Source of the DNA: a virus
IMG/VR virus record: IMGVR_UViG_3300006028_000016
Location: 1-44,978 of that record
Direction: 5' to 3' (one strand)
Length of the DNA: 44,978 nucleotides
In this document: positions 32,215 through 39,776 of the stretch, in pieces
How the letters are laid out: the number at the start of each line of letters is the position of its first letter
Numbering within the stretch: position 1 is the first letter of the stretch
Made by a program: the position numbers and the translations under genes
Notes under the pieces: generated by a model
Seen by the model: only the letters and a program-made list of their open reading frames with translations
The model's database searches: none
What the model was told of the DNA's origin: nothing

Positions 32215-32727
32215 ATGCCGTTCAACCCCGACAAGACCCGGTCGGCTGGTGGTGACGCGCCCGGATGGGACGAGCCCCCGGCCCCCGGCACCTACCAGGT
32301 CGAGCTCGCCGACGGTGACGCGTTCACCAGTAAGCGCGGCGAGGACTGGGCCAAGCTCCGCTGGCGCGTCCGCGTCGGCCACCTCCAGGGTCACGAGTGG
32401 GATGTCCTGTGGCCGCTCGAGGAGGACTCCCCGCGCCTGGATCGCACCGCCAAGGAGCTGACCAAGCTCGGCGTCGACCTCGACGGGATCGCCGACCTCT
32501 CGGAACTGGCCGGTGCCATCGGCCAGCGCGTCGGGCGCCGCTACCGCGTTGCCGTCAGCCAGAACGGCAACTTCACCAACACCGACACGCAGGGCCAGGA
32601 CACCCAGCTTGACCTCCCCGTCGGCAACGGCGCCGCCGTCGAGCCTGACCTGCCCGTCGACGTCAGCGACTTCGAGACCCAGACGGTCAAGCCCGGCCTG
32701 TTCGACGACGACGACATCCCCTTTTAG
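32215..32727 (+). CDS. Single-stranded DNA-binding-like protein
   Basis: This 170-residue protein has an AGGAGG site, an OB-like beta-rich middle (APGTYQVELADGDAFTSKRG, WAKLRWRVRVGHLQGHEW) and ends in DDDDIPF, the acidic tip that SSB proteins use to bind partner proteins. The body resembles the DUF669-like phage proteins that precede replication genes. It probably protects ssDNA and recruits recombination or replication proteins. Confidence 0.75.
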   Translation: MPFNPDKTRSAGGDAPGWDEPPAPGTYQVELADGDAFTSKRGEDWAKLRWRVRVGHLQGHEWDVLWPLEEDSPRLDRTAKELTKLGVDLDGIADLSELAGAIGQRVGRRYRVAVSQNGNFTNTDTQGQDTQLDLPVGNGAAVEPDLPVDVSDFETQTVKPGLFDDDDIPF

Positions 32728-32731
32728 GCCA

Positions 32732-33220
32732 ATGCGCGCCCCCGTGGCGCCCCTGCCCCCAGCCAGCGACTCGGGGCAGGGGACAAGACCAGCACTTGTC
32801 AACCAACTCTGCCCGCGATGCCACCGACCGACCCTCGAACTGCACCACAGCCTTCAGCTGCACGGGACCTGCTGCCAGGACTGCTACGAGCGGGGTGCGC
32901 CGCCCAGCGACCAGGCGCGCCACTACAAGCCGCGCCGCGAGCGGCCGGTGCCGCGGCCCCGTCCGACGGAGTACGAGCAGCTCGTCACCGACGTTCACGC
33001 CGCGCTGGACGCCGCCAACGTCGCCGTGCACGGACGGACCGGGAGCGTGTTCGGGCTCGGCGACCCCCGGCTGCCGCTCATGGGCTACTGCCCCGCGTGC
33101 CGGACCGGCACGGTCGCGATCCGGCTGATCCGCGGCGCGCGCGCCTCGCACGCCCGGACCGAGGGGTGCAGCGATGGCTGCCCCGGCGAGCGGGTGCTGG
33201 AGGTGATATGGCCGAGATAA
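32732..33220 (+). CDS. Zinc-ribbon protein
   Basis: This 162-residue protein contains two potential zinc sites: CPRCH with CCQDC (about 27-50), and CPAC with a later C/C pair (about 119-152). It is Arg/Pro-rich in the middle. The start at 32732 lies four bases after the SSB-like stop. It overlaps the next gene by 13 bases. Probably binds nucleic acid; no enzyme motif. Confidence 0.6.
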   Translation: MRAPVAPLPPASDSGQGTRPALVNQLCPRCHRPTLELHHSLQLHGTCCQDCYERGAPPSDQARHYKPRRERPVPRPRPTEYEQLVTDVHAALDAANVAVHGRTGSVFGLGDPRLPLMGYCPACRTGTVAIRLIRGARASHARTEGCSDGCPGERVLEVIWPR

Positions 33221-34101
33221 GCACCGACGAGGTCGCGCGCCGGCGCCGCCAGCGCGACGGGCTCGGCAAGGCGCGCCCCCGGGGCGTGCTGCCCTACCTG
33301 CCCGACGACGACCTCGACCTGCTGCGCCAGTGGCTGACCCTCGCGTTTCATCCGATGCTGCCGGGCGTCGAGTTCGAGGTGTTTGACCGCTCCAGCGTGC
33401 GCAAGACCGACCCCTGCGTCGTCAGGTTCCGTAACGGCCGCGAGCGGCACACGTTCCGCTTTGACCGCCAGGCCGACCTCCAGGGCGCCGGGTTGCGCGC
33501 CGCCGTGGTCGGCGCGAGCAGCGGGTTTCTGAACATGCCGCACCTGACCGCGACCGAGATCGAGGACGTGTGGGTGGCGCTCTGCCGCCTGGCGCGCGTC
33601 ATGACCGAGCACGACGCGCTCGATGAGGCGACCAACTGGCTGCACAACCTCCTGGACGAGTCCCGGCCGCTGGCCGGGCATACGCTCGCGTCCGACGGGC
33701 GCCACAACGCGCTCATGGCGATGCGCGCGCAGGGGCAGTTCACCCGCCGCGATGCCGAACGGCTGGTCAAGGGCGAGGAGGGGTGGATGCGCCGCCCGAT
33801 CCGCTTCGTGGACGAGCAGTCGGGCGCGCAGTGGCTGCGGTCCAGCGAGACCTACGCGTTCGTGTGCTTCGTGTGCGGCGCGCGCGGCCTGGACCGCAAC
33901 GGGCTCAAGGCGCGGCTCTCCGAGATCGAGGTCGAGGCGCAGCGCTTCGAGGCCTACCAGCCGCCGCATCCGAAGCTGATGCTCTACCGGCTGACCGAGC
34001 CGCTCGTGGAGTACGCCGAGTCGGCCTCGCTGACCCCGCCGCCGGCCGCCTCGGTAGCCCCCGCGAAGCCCGCTCAGGGACGCCTGGAGGACCAAAAGTG
34101 A
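33208..34101 (+). CDS. Early protein of unknown function
   Basis: This 297-residue protein has a GGAGGTGAT site directly before its ATG. It is basic at the start (EVARRRRQRDGLGKARPRG), then helical with a single CxxC pair (CFVCGA, about 212-217) and a Pro/Ala-rich tail. I do not recognise a family. By position it belongs to DNA metabolism. Confidence 0.6.
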   Translation: MAEISTDEVARRRRQRDGLGKARPRGVLPYLPDDDLDLLRQWLTLAFHPMLPGVEFEVFDRSSVRKTDPCVVRFRNGRERHTFRFDRQADLQGAGLRAAVVGASSGFLNMPHLTATEIEDVWVALCRLARVMTEHDALDEATNWLHNLLDESRPLAGHTLASDGRHNALMAMRAQGQFTRRDAERLVKGEEGWMRRPIRFVDEQSGAQWLRSSETYAFVCFVCGARGLDRNGLKARLSEIEVEAQRFEAYQPPHPKLMLYRLTEPLVEYAESASLTPPPAASVAPAKPAQGRLEDQK

Positions 34102-34102
34102 C

Positions 34103-34200
34103 CTCCCGCCTTCCCGCGACCCCCGTTAACGCGGAAAGTCGATATGTCTTTCATCTTGTTTTTTCGCCCTACTCCGTAGGGTATCGCGGGAAAGCGGGAG
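34103..34200. repeat. Nested inverted repeats in a 117-base intergenic region
   Basis: CTCCCGCCTTCCCGCGA (34103-34119) and TCGCGGGAAAGCGGGAG (34184-34200) are inverted copies with one mismatch in 17. Between them lie the palindrome CGTTAACG (34124-34131), a T-rich stretch with TTGTTTTTTC and a small hairpin CCCTAC-TCC-GTAGGG (34167-34181). It is the least GC-rich spot of the early region. It could be a promoter with regulator sites, a terminator, or an origin. Confidence 0.6.
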
Positions 34201-34218
34201 AAGCTTGCGGGGGCAACC

Positions 34219-34464
34219 ATGCCTGATCTGTGCGCTTCCTGCAAGGCGCCGATCCGGTGGGCGCTGACCCCCAAGGGCAGCCTCATGCCCCTCGACCCCG
34301 AGCCCGACCGCGAGGGCGAATGGAAGGTCGTCGACGGGTGGCCCAGCGACCCGCCACGAATCGTCTACGTCCCTCCCCAGTCGCGCGTCGGGCTCGACGG
34401 GCAGCTCTGGCGCGTCCACTGGGCGAGCTGCCCCTACGCCGAGCAGCACCGCAGGCGCCGATGA
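34219..34464 (+). CDS. Small Cys-containing early protein
   Basis: This 81-residue protein starts MPDLCASCKAPIRWALTPKG with CxxC and ends near ASCPYAEQH, a pattern common to short early actinophage proteins that likely bind one zinc ion with a WHWASCP-like segment. GCGGGGGC lies ahead of the ATG. The stop overlaps the next ATG. Confidence 0.65.
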   Translation: MPDLCASCKAPIRWALTPKGSLMPLDPEPDREGEWKVVDGWPSDPPRIVYVPPQSRVGLDGQLWRVHWASCPYAEQHRRRR

Positions 34465-34697
34465 CCCCGACCGGGTACACCACCGCCCGCGAGCACGCGA
34501 TCCGCGCGTCGGAGCTGCTCAACGGCGTCGACGAGTACGACCAGCAGCTCCAGAGGCTCGACGAGGCCGAGCGGCTGCACATGATCGCCGCCGGCGCGAC
34601 CAGTGCCGCGAACGCGCAGATGGAGTTCTGGCGCGACCTGGCCGTCGCGCACGCGCAGACCGCGCTCGCGCTCGCCGCCACCGAGGAGGGGTCGTGA
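34461..34697 (+). CDS. Small helical protein
   Basis: This 78-residue protein is predicted to be two or three helices (AREHAIRASELLNGVDEYDQQ, EAERLHMIAAGATSAANAQM, DLAVAHAQTALALA). ATGA overlap before it and GTGA after it. Unknown function. Confidence 0.6.
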   Translation: MTPTGYTTAREHAIRASELLNGVDEYDQQLQRLDEAERLHMIAAGATSAANAQMEFWRDLAVAHAQTALALAATEEGS

Positions 34698-35338
34698 TCG
34701 AGCCCCTGCTGATCCTCGACTCCCGCGAGCAATGGTGGCCGGTCGCCGTCGAGACCATCCCGCAGGTCGGCGGCACCGTCGACGGGCAGCCCGCCGACCC
34801 GCACGACCTCCCGGCCGTCGGCGGCCGCATCGACCTCCCCAAGGACATGACGCAGCCGCAGGTCGGGACGCGCGGCTACCACCGCGTGCAGGACGGCGGG
34901 TCGCTGTGGTGGCACCAGTTCTGGCTGTTCTACCTCTACAACCCCAAGACCTACGCCGGCATCGGCGCGCACGAGGGCGACTGGGAGATGGTCCAGCTCG
35001 GGTGCCGCGACCCCGAGGGCAACGTCCCCATCCTCATGACCTGCTCGCAGCACGGCGGCGGGGAACGCCGCGAATACTGGCGCACCGAGCTACGCGACGG
35101 TCGCCCTGCCGTGTACGTGGCGCGCGACAGCCACGCCAACTACTTCGCGCCGCACCGCGACGTCACCGACCAGGCCGACGGGCAGGGCCTCGAGCTGACC
35201 GGCATCGAGTGGCTGGGGTTCGGCGCCTGGGCTGACTGGCCGGGGCGGTGGGGCAACTCGGAGAACTCGCCGGGGCCGCTGGCGCCGCGGCGGGAGTGGC
35301 AGGCACCGCACGCGTTCCACGGGCAGGCGCGCGGATGA
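34694..35338 (+). CDS. Vps62-like protein
   Basis: This 214-residue protein contains YLYNPKTYAGIGAHEGDWEM and RPAVYVARDSHANYFAPH, the H-x-GDWE and SHANYF signatures of the Vps62/DUF946 family (PF06101), which is found in plants, fungi and actinobacteria and has no firmly known biochemical role; some members are toxin-like. GTG start. Its stop at 35336-35338 lies in GCGCGGATGA, a 10-base sequence repeated exactly at the start of the resolvase gene at 38342-38351, which indicates that the two genes used to be adjacent. Confidence 0.7.
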   Translation: MIEPLLILDSREQWWPVAVETIPQVGGTVDGQPADPHDLPAVGGRIDLPKDMTQPQVGTRGYHRVQDGGSLWWHQFWLFYLYNPKTYAGIGAHEGDWEMVQLGCRDPEGNVPILMTCSQHGGGERREYWRTELRDGRPAVYVARDSHANYFAPHRDVTDQADGQGLELTGIEWLGFGAWADWPGRWGNSENSPGPLAPRREWQAPHAFHGQARG

Positions 35339-35364
35339 CGACCAACCTGGAGCAAAACGGGGGT

Positions 35365-36117
35365 TCATGCAGCGCTCTCGCGCAGCCGCTTGATGCGTCG
35401 TTCCGCTGTCCGTCGGGTGATGTTCCAGTGCTTGGCGAGCGCCGGTGCTTTCCAGTCCAGCAGTTCGGCGTCGGCGCGCCACCGCTCGAGTTCGGCATTG
35501 CTCGCTGCGGGCCGTCCGGCCGCTCCATTGCGAGCGAGGCGGTCGATGAGGTAGCGCCGCTCGGTGTCGTCCGCGATCTCACTGAGGGTTCGCTTAGCGA
35601 TCGCGTCGAGCTCTCGACGACGTGCTGTCGGGATGCGCCGCCGGCGACTCTCGCGGGCGTGCTCGTCGAATGTCATTCCGTGCTTGGCTTGCGCGCGCGC
35701 CCGCTCCGGGATCGGCGAGGCGCGCATCGCGCCGCTGTCCCGCAGCCACCCGAGATGCCTGGCGCGATCGAGCAGCGACTCACCGGTCGGCGAATGCCAC
35801 GCCGTTGCCGCTTCCGCCAACGGACGGCGATGTTCGTTGCTGGCGGATTTGTCCATCATCGGTGCCAATTCCTTGGCTCCTGCGTTGTAGGCCAGCACCC
35901 GCGAGACGTCCTCGTAGTGCATGCCGCAGGCGATCAGGAAATAGTCCAGCTCGGCTTCGCGCCATGCCTCGTGCCCGGTTGCCATGTGATAGTCGCGCCA
36001 CGCGCCCGACGTTGCGATGTCGACTACCGCGTCGGTGAGTTCGGCGACACGCCCGAGATTCTGAATGTGGCTCGTGAACGTCAGAACGCGCCGGCCATTG
36101 GGATCGACCAGGTTCAT
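35365..36117 (-). CDS. Partner protein of the HNH-helicase cassette, C-terminal HTH
   Basis: This 250-residue protein overlaps the helicase stop by four bases (ATGA) and so is coupled to it. I do not recognise a family. The N-terminal half is helical (RVAELTDAVVDIATSGAWRD, EAELDYFLIACGMHYEDV); the middle is Arg/Glu-rich (HARESRRRRIPTARRREL), and the end (DWKAPALAKHWNITRRTAER, then RIKRLRES) looks like a helix-turn-helix. No nuclease or NTPase motif is visible. It might regulate the cassette, recognise DNA for the helicase, or be an effector. Confidence 0.7.
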   Translation of the reverse strand: MNLVDPNGRRVLTFTSHIQNLGRVAELTDAVVDIATSGAWRDYHMATGHEAWREAELDYFLIACGMHYEDVSRVLAYNAGAKELAPMMDKSASNEHRRPLAEAATAWHSPTGESLLDRARHLGWLRDSGAMRASPIPERARAQAKHGMTFDEHARESRRRRIPTARRRELDAIAKRTLSEIADDTERRYLIDRLARNGAAGRPAASNAELERWRADAELLDWKAPALAKHWNITRRTAERRIKRLRESAA

Positions 36118-38177
36118 CCGACGCCTCGCATTCCGCGCGGATGCGCCTTGCCGGTCTGGCGGCAGTAGGCGGCGATATGGGCGACCTCGTGCTCGAGAAC
36201 CAGTTTCAGCCGTTCGGGCGGGGCGCTATCGCGACCACCGCCGCTCTTGATGCCCGCTGCGGTGTTGGCGCGACCCGCGAAAACGCCGATGGGAACGTCG
36301 CCGTTGACCGCCCACCACTTCTCGAGCTCGCGGATCTGCCCCATCGTGAGGCTGGAGCTTTCTTCGATCGACACGGGCCTGATGAAAGCGTCGTGCGTGG
36401 AGACGGCGCCGGCGTCGAATGGGCGTCGGCGCTCCTGCTCAGCGGCGATGTCACCCATTGCGGCCAGCACCCGAGCATGCAGGACCGTCGGCAGGTTGTA
36501 GCGCTCGAGAACCTCCGCGACCGCATGCAATTGCTCAGCGGTGAACGTGACATCACTGTCGCCCAGCGGCACCGTCACGCGTTCCGCGCCCGGTGTGACC
36601 GATTGGACGTGGTAGGCGACGTCGATCAGGCGCGGTTCGCGTTCAGTTGGAGCGTCGCGCTCTCGGAGGTCATCGGCACCGTCATCACCAATGGTGATCT
36701 CGTGACTGATTGGCGCGAGGTACTCCTTGAGCTTCTCGATCAGCACCGGGACGTCGGGCACGACGACCACTGCCGGGATGACCCGCCCGCGGTTGCGCTC
36801 GATCGCCGTGACGCGTTGAGCGCGGGCGACGACCTGGCGGACGTAGAGGTTCGTCAGCTTGTTGGTGGCGTAGCCGACGACGACGATGTCGGGACAGTCG
36901 TAGCCCTCGCCGGCCATGTCGACGGTGCACAGGACACCCACTCGGTCCGAGCGTCGGAACGCCTCGAGTGTGCGGGCGGCGTCGGGATCGTCGCTGACGG
37001 CGATCTCGGCCAGGGGCCGCAGACCGCGCGCATGCATCTGCTCGTTGACCTCGTTTTGAAAGAGCCGGGCGTCGGCCTGACGGGCGGCGACGATCAGCGC
37101 TTTGACGTGGTGGCCGCCGAGCGCGTCGTGCGCCTCCTGCAGTCGATCGAGGATGCTGCGGACGAACGCCTCCCGCCATGGGTGATGAGCGCCGAGTTCG
37201 CGCAACGTCGCACGCGCCGGCGCCTCATCCAGGTCGGCCATGTTGGAGTCGATCATCTCGAACTGAGCGGTGTCGAACAGCTCAACGCGCCCGTCGACGT
37301 GGCGGATGTCGATCGGCCGCAGCTCGCCCTCGCGGATGATCTGCTCGGCGGGGACGTTCCAGTCCTGCTCGGCCTCGAGGCGGTTGTCGCCGAGCGTGCG
37401 GTAGCGAACGGTGGAGATCCGCTCGTCGACGCGAGACCGCCACAGGGTGCCCGAGAGATTGAGGACTCCGGCGACGTTGAGGCCGACGTCGACCTCGCCC
37501 GCGAGCTCGGCGACATTGCGTGCCCACGCCGGGCGAGTACGACCCTCGCGCTCGCCGACGTGGTGGACCTCATCGAGTACCAGCAGCGTGCGCTTGGCGC
37601 GTGCAGCGTGACGATGCACGTTGAGGGTGTCGGCGTTCAGAGACTGGTAGGTCGTGACGACGCCGTCCTGCCCCGGGCGCTCGAGCTCGGCGCCGGGCTT
37701 GAGCTCAATGTGCCGGGCGCCGAACAGCGCGCCCGTCCACTGCTCCACGAGCGTGCGCCGCGGCGCGAGGACGACCATGCGGTCGATGACGTCGGCGTCG
37801 TGCAGCGCCTCGAACACGAGGCCGGTGAAGATCGTTTTGCCGGCGCCCGGGGCAGCGCTCAGGGTCGCGGCGCCATCGTTGATGATGCGCTTGACGATGG
37901 TGTCCAGTGCCGCGAGCTGCCACTCGCGCGGCGTGGTGCGCGTGTCCCGGACGTCCTGGGCGCCCTGTACGAGATTGCAGCGGGAGCACCACGCCTCAAG
38001 GTTGGACTCGACGAGCGCGCCGCCGTGGGTATGCGAGCGCAGATGCGCGACGTGGAAGGTGTCGAACTCGATCGACTTGCCGCAGCCGTCACGCTGGCAG
38101 ATGCCATTCGAGCGTTGATAGACGGACTCTCGCATCGCGCGAGAGGGCCGTTTGCGCGGCCGGTCTTGGGACTGCAT
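36114..38177 (-). CDS. HNH nuclease fused to SF2 helicase
   Basis: This 687-residue protein joins two domains. Residues about 15-75 are an HNH/zinc nuclease: C27 and C32, H45 (VAHLRSHTHGG), N59, C64-x2-C67-N68. Residues about 80-500 are a superfamily 2 helicase of the SSL2/restriction type: Walker A PGAGKT (110-115), DEVH box (202-205), SGT motif III (242-244), motif VI QVVARAQR (448-455). A C-terminal 180 residues is unknown and carries HEVAH (663-667). The ATG at 38177 was preferred over TTG at 38240 because the promoter and operator lie between them. Nuclease-helicase fusions of this kind are typical of phage defence; function here is inferred. Confidence 0.88.
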   Translation of the reverse strand: MQSQDRPRKRPSRAMRESVYQRSNGICQRDGCGKSIEFDTFHVAHLRSHTHGGALVESNLEAWCSRCNLVQGAQDVRDTRTTPREWQLAALDTIVKRIINDGAATLSAAPGAGKTIFTGLVFEALHDADVIDRMVVLAPRRTLVEQWTGALFGARHIELKPGAELERPGQDGVVTTYQSLNADTLNVHRHAARAKRTLLVLDEVHHVGEREGRTRPAWARNVAELAGEVDVGLNVAGVLNLSGTLWRSRVDERISTVRYRTLGDNRLEAEQDWNVPAEQIIREGELRPIDIRHVDGRVELFDTAQFEMIDSNMADLDEAPARATLRELGAHHPWREAFVRSILDRLQEAHDALGGHHVKALIVAARQADARLFQNEVNEQMHARGLRPLAEIAVSDDPDAARTLEAFRRSDRVGVLCTVDMAGEGYDCPDIVVVGYATNKLTNLYVRQVVARAQRVTAIERNRGRVIPAVVVVPDVPVLIEKLKEYLAPISHEITIGDDGADDLRERDAPTEREPRLIDVAYHVQSVTPGAERVTVPLGDSDVTFTAEQLHAVAEVLERYNLPTVLHARVLAAMGDIAAEQERRRPFDAGAVSTHDAFIRPVSIEESSSLTMGQIRELEKWWAVNGDVPIGVFAGRANTAAGIKSGGGRDSAPPERLKLVLEHEVAHIAAYCRQTGKAHPRGMRGVG

Positions 38178-38290
38178 GAGGGTTCCGTTCAGTTGAGGAT
38201 CGTGATGCCTGCGACAATAATACGCGAATTTTTGTCGCAAGTTACATTTGCCATATCGGCCCGGTGGCCTAGGAGCATGAGGGTTCCGTT
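38174..38290. repeat. 16-bp direct repeat flanking the cassette promoter
   Basis: GCATGAGGGTTCCGTT occurs at 38174-38189, covering the helicase start codon, and identically at 38275-38290. The copies are 101 bases apart and bracket the promoter. They may be leftover duplication from assembly of the cassette or a recombination site. Confidence 0.7.
38210..38239 (-). promoter_or_regulatory. Promoter and operator of the HNH-helicase cassette
   Basis: Within an AT-rich dip, TGCGACAA (38210-38217) and TTGTCGCA (38232-38239) form a perfect inverted repeat with centres 22 bases apart. On the minus strand a -10-like TATTAT falls between the arms, so binding there would block transcription. It lies 33 bases upstream of the helicase ATG. 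The binding protein is unknown; the HTH partner is a candidate. Confidence 0.5.
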
Positions 38291-38347
38291 TGAGGCGCCG
38301 GGTCGACTTACGTTTCGGGATGACTGCGACCCTCGGGGCGTGCGCGG

Positions 38348-38869
38348 ATGATCGGGTTCGTCGTCCTCGGCCGCCCCCAGCCCGCCGGCAGCAAACGTGC
38401 GTTCGCTGTCCGCAAAGGCGGCCGGCTCACCGGTGCCGTCGCCGTCGTCGAGACCGCGGAAAAGCGCGTCCGCCCCTGGCAGGCGCTAATCCGCGACGCC
38501 GCCCTCCAAGCCATGCAAAGCCAGGAGCTACTCGACGGCGCGCTGATCCTCGAAGTCGACTTCTACCTCGCGCGCCCCCGCTCGCACTACCGCACCGGCC
38601 GCCATAGCGAGCAGCTGCGCGACGCCGCGCCGTCCTACCCCACCACCCGCCCGGACGCGACCAAGCTCCTCCGGGGCCTGGAGGACGCGCTCACCGGGAT
38701 CGTGTGGCGCGACGACGCGCAGATCGTCACGCAAGTCGCGCGCAAACGCTACGGCACGCCGGAGCGCGCCGACGTGCTCGTCGACCACGCATACCCCAAC
38801 CTCAGCGACATCACCCCTGACCGGCAGTACCTCGGCCGGCTGTTCGCCAGCACAGAGGAGGAGGCATGA
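38348..38869 (+). CDS. rusA: RusA-type Holliday junction resolvase
   Basis: This 173-residue protein resolves branched DNA before packaging. It begins GFVVLGRPQPAGSKRAF, the RusA start, and contains RPDATKLLRGLEDAL followed by GIVWRDDAQIV, with metal-binding acids D103, D113 and D122/D123, and a basic RKRYG segment. Length is slightly above the usual 120-150 residues. It is the first plus-strand gene after the inserted cassette and overlaps the next gene by four bases. Confidence 0.88.
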   Translation: MIGFVVLGRPQPAGSKRAFAVRKGGRLTGAVAVVETAEKRVRPWQALIRDAALQAMQSQELLDGALILEVDFYLARPRSHYRTGRHSEQLRDAAPSYPTTRPDATKLLRGLEDALTGIVWRDDAQIVTQVARKRYGTPERADVLVDHAYPNLSDITPDRQYLGRLFASTEEEA

Positions 38870-39108
38870 CCATCAAAGCCCAAGAGTCCTACGACGCCGC
38901 GGTCGCCAGTCTCACCGCCACCATCGCGCACATCGACGCCGCCATCGCCGTGCTCAACGCCCCCGGGAAAGCCATCGGCTACGACGAGGGACTGCGCAGC
39001 GGGCAGATCGGGCAGGCCGTCGCCGTCCGCGTCCGCAACAGTCTCGCCGCCGCCCGGGAGGACCTTGCGCACCAGGCCGCGCAGATGATCCGCATGGAGC
39101 AGCCGTGA
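38866..39108 (+). CDS. Small helical protein
   Basis: This 80-residue protein is almost entirely helical (QESYDAAVASLTATIAHIDA, NSLAAAREDLAHQAAQMIRM). ATGA overlap with RusA and GTGA overlap with the next gene. No family recognised. Confidence 0.6.
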   Translation: MTIKAQESYDAAVASLTATIAHIDAAIAVLNAPGKAIGYDEGLRSGQIGQAVAVRVRNSLAAAREDLAHQAAQMIRMEQP

Positions 39109-39548
39109 CCGCCGACCGGCCCGAGGGCGCGTGCCCCGGGTACTGCTGCGCCGCGTTCACCTACCCGCGGACGCTCAGCCAGATTCGTCGCGACCCGCCC
39201 GCCTACGACGGGGAGATGATCGCCGACATGCTCATCCCGCTGACGCCGAAGCAGGCGCGGGAGCGCTATGAGCGGTTCGGCGGGCCCGCGGAGCGCTCCG
39301 GGTTCCGCTGGAAGTCCCGCGGGCACCACTTCACCTGTCGCCACTGGGATGAGGAGACGCGGCTGTGCACGGTCTACGAGGACCGGCCGGCGATGTGCCG
39401 CGACTACCCGTACGGGCAGGAGTGCCAGCACGGGTGCGGGCGCGTGGGCGGGCTGCCGTCGGAGGAGCGGATGCGGATTCGCGAGGAGCGGTGGGCGAAC
39501 CAGTGGAAGGCGTACGAGGCGCCCAAGCCCGCGGAGAGGCTTCCGTGA
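39105..39548 (+). CDS. Cys-cluster (YkgJ-like) protein 1
   Basis: This 147-residue protein has CPGYCC near the start (10-15) and FTCRHWDEETRLCTVYED, RPAMCRDYPYG at about 75-105, followed by CQHGC. This is the metal or Fe-S cluster-binding pattern of the YkgJ/CxxCxxCC family. A second copy of the same kind is encoded at 44368-44844. Function unknown. GTG start in a GTGA overlap. Confidence 0.72.
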   Translation: MTADRPEGACPGYCCAAFTYPRTLSQIRRDPPAYDGEMIADMLIPLTPKQARERYERFGGPAERSGFRWKSRGHHFTCRHWDEETRLCTVYEDRPAMCRDYPYGQECQHGCGRVGGLPSEERMRIREERWANQWKAYEAPKPAERLP

Positions 39549-39772
39549 GGCTCTCCGGGATCAGGTCCGGCGACATCATCCGCGCCGGCGGCATGCACGC
39601 CGTCGTCATCCGCAAAGACCGACGCGCGCTCGTCGTCAGCCTCCTCACCGGCGCCGGCACCCGCCGCATCCACGCCGACGAGATCGAGGCGCACTGGCGC
39701 CGCGCCGGAATCAGCGCCACCCGCTGGCGCATCCCGCCCTCGCCACGCCGTCCCGACCCCATCCAGGACTGA
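39545..39772 (+). CDS. Small SH3/KOW-like protein
   Basis: This 75-residue protein starts VRLSGIRSGDIIRAGGMHAV and continues with VIRKDRRALVVSLL, strands reminiscent of a small SH3-like barrel, then a basic tail. GTG start, GTGA overlap. No known function. Confidence 0.55.
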   Translation: MRLSGIRSGDIIRAGGMHAVVIRKDRRALVVSLLTGAGTRRIHADEIEAHWRRAGISATRWRIPPSPRRPDPIQD

Positions 39773-39776
39773 CGAC

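Larger units (their letters stand above)
35329..38351 (-). mobile_element. Inserted HNH-helicase cassette bounded by 10-bp direct repeat
   Basis: GCGCGGATGA occurs at 35329-35338, ending the Vps62-like gene, and at 38342-38351, starting the RusA gene. In both copies the ATGA is in the correct register for a stop/start overlap. Deleting the 3,013 bases between equivalent positions restores a perfect ATGA coupling of those two plus-strand genes, the arrangement seen throughout this genome. The interval holds only the minus-strand helicase and partner genes plus their promoter. No transposase is present, so insertion by recombination or an unknown mobile unit is inferred. Confidence 0.6.

Noticed and set aside
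38178-38240. TTG start of the helicase at 38240
   Set aside because: It would place the promoter -10 element and operator inside the coding region; the ATG at 38177 is preferred, though not proven.
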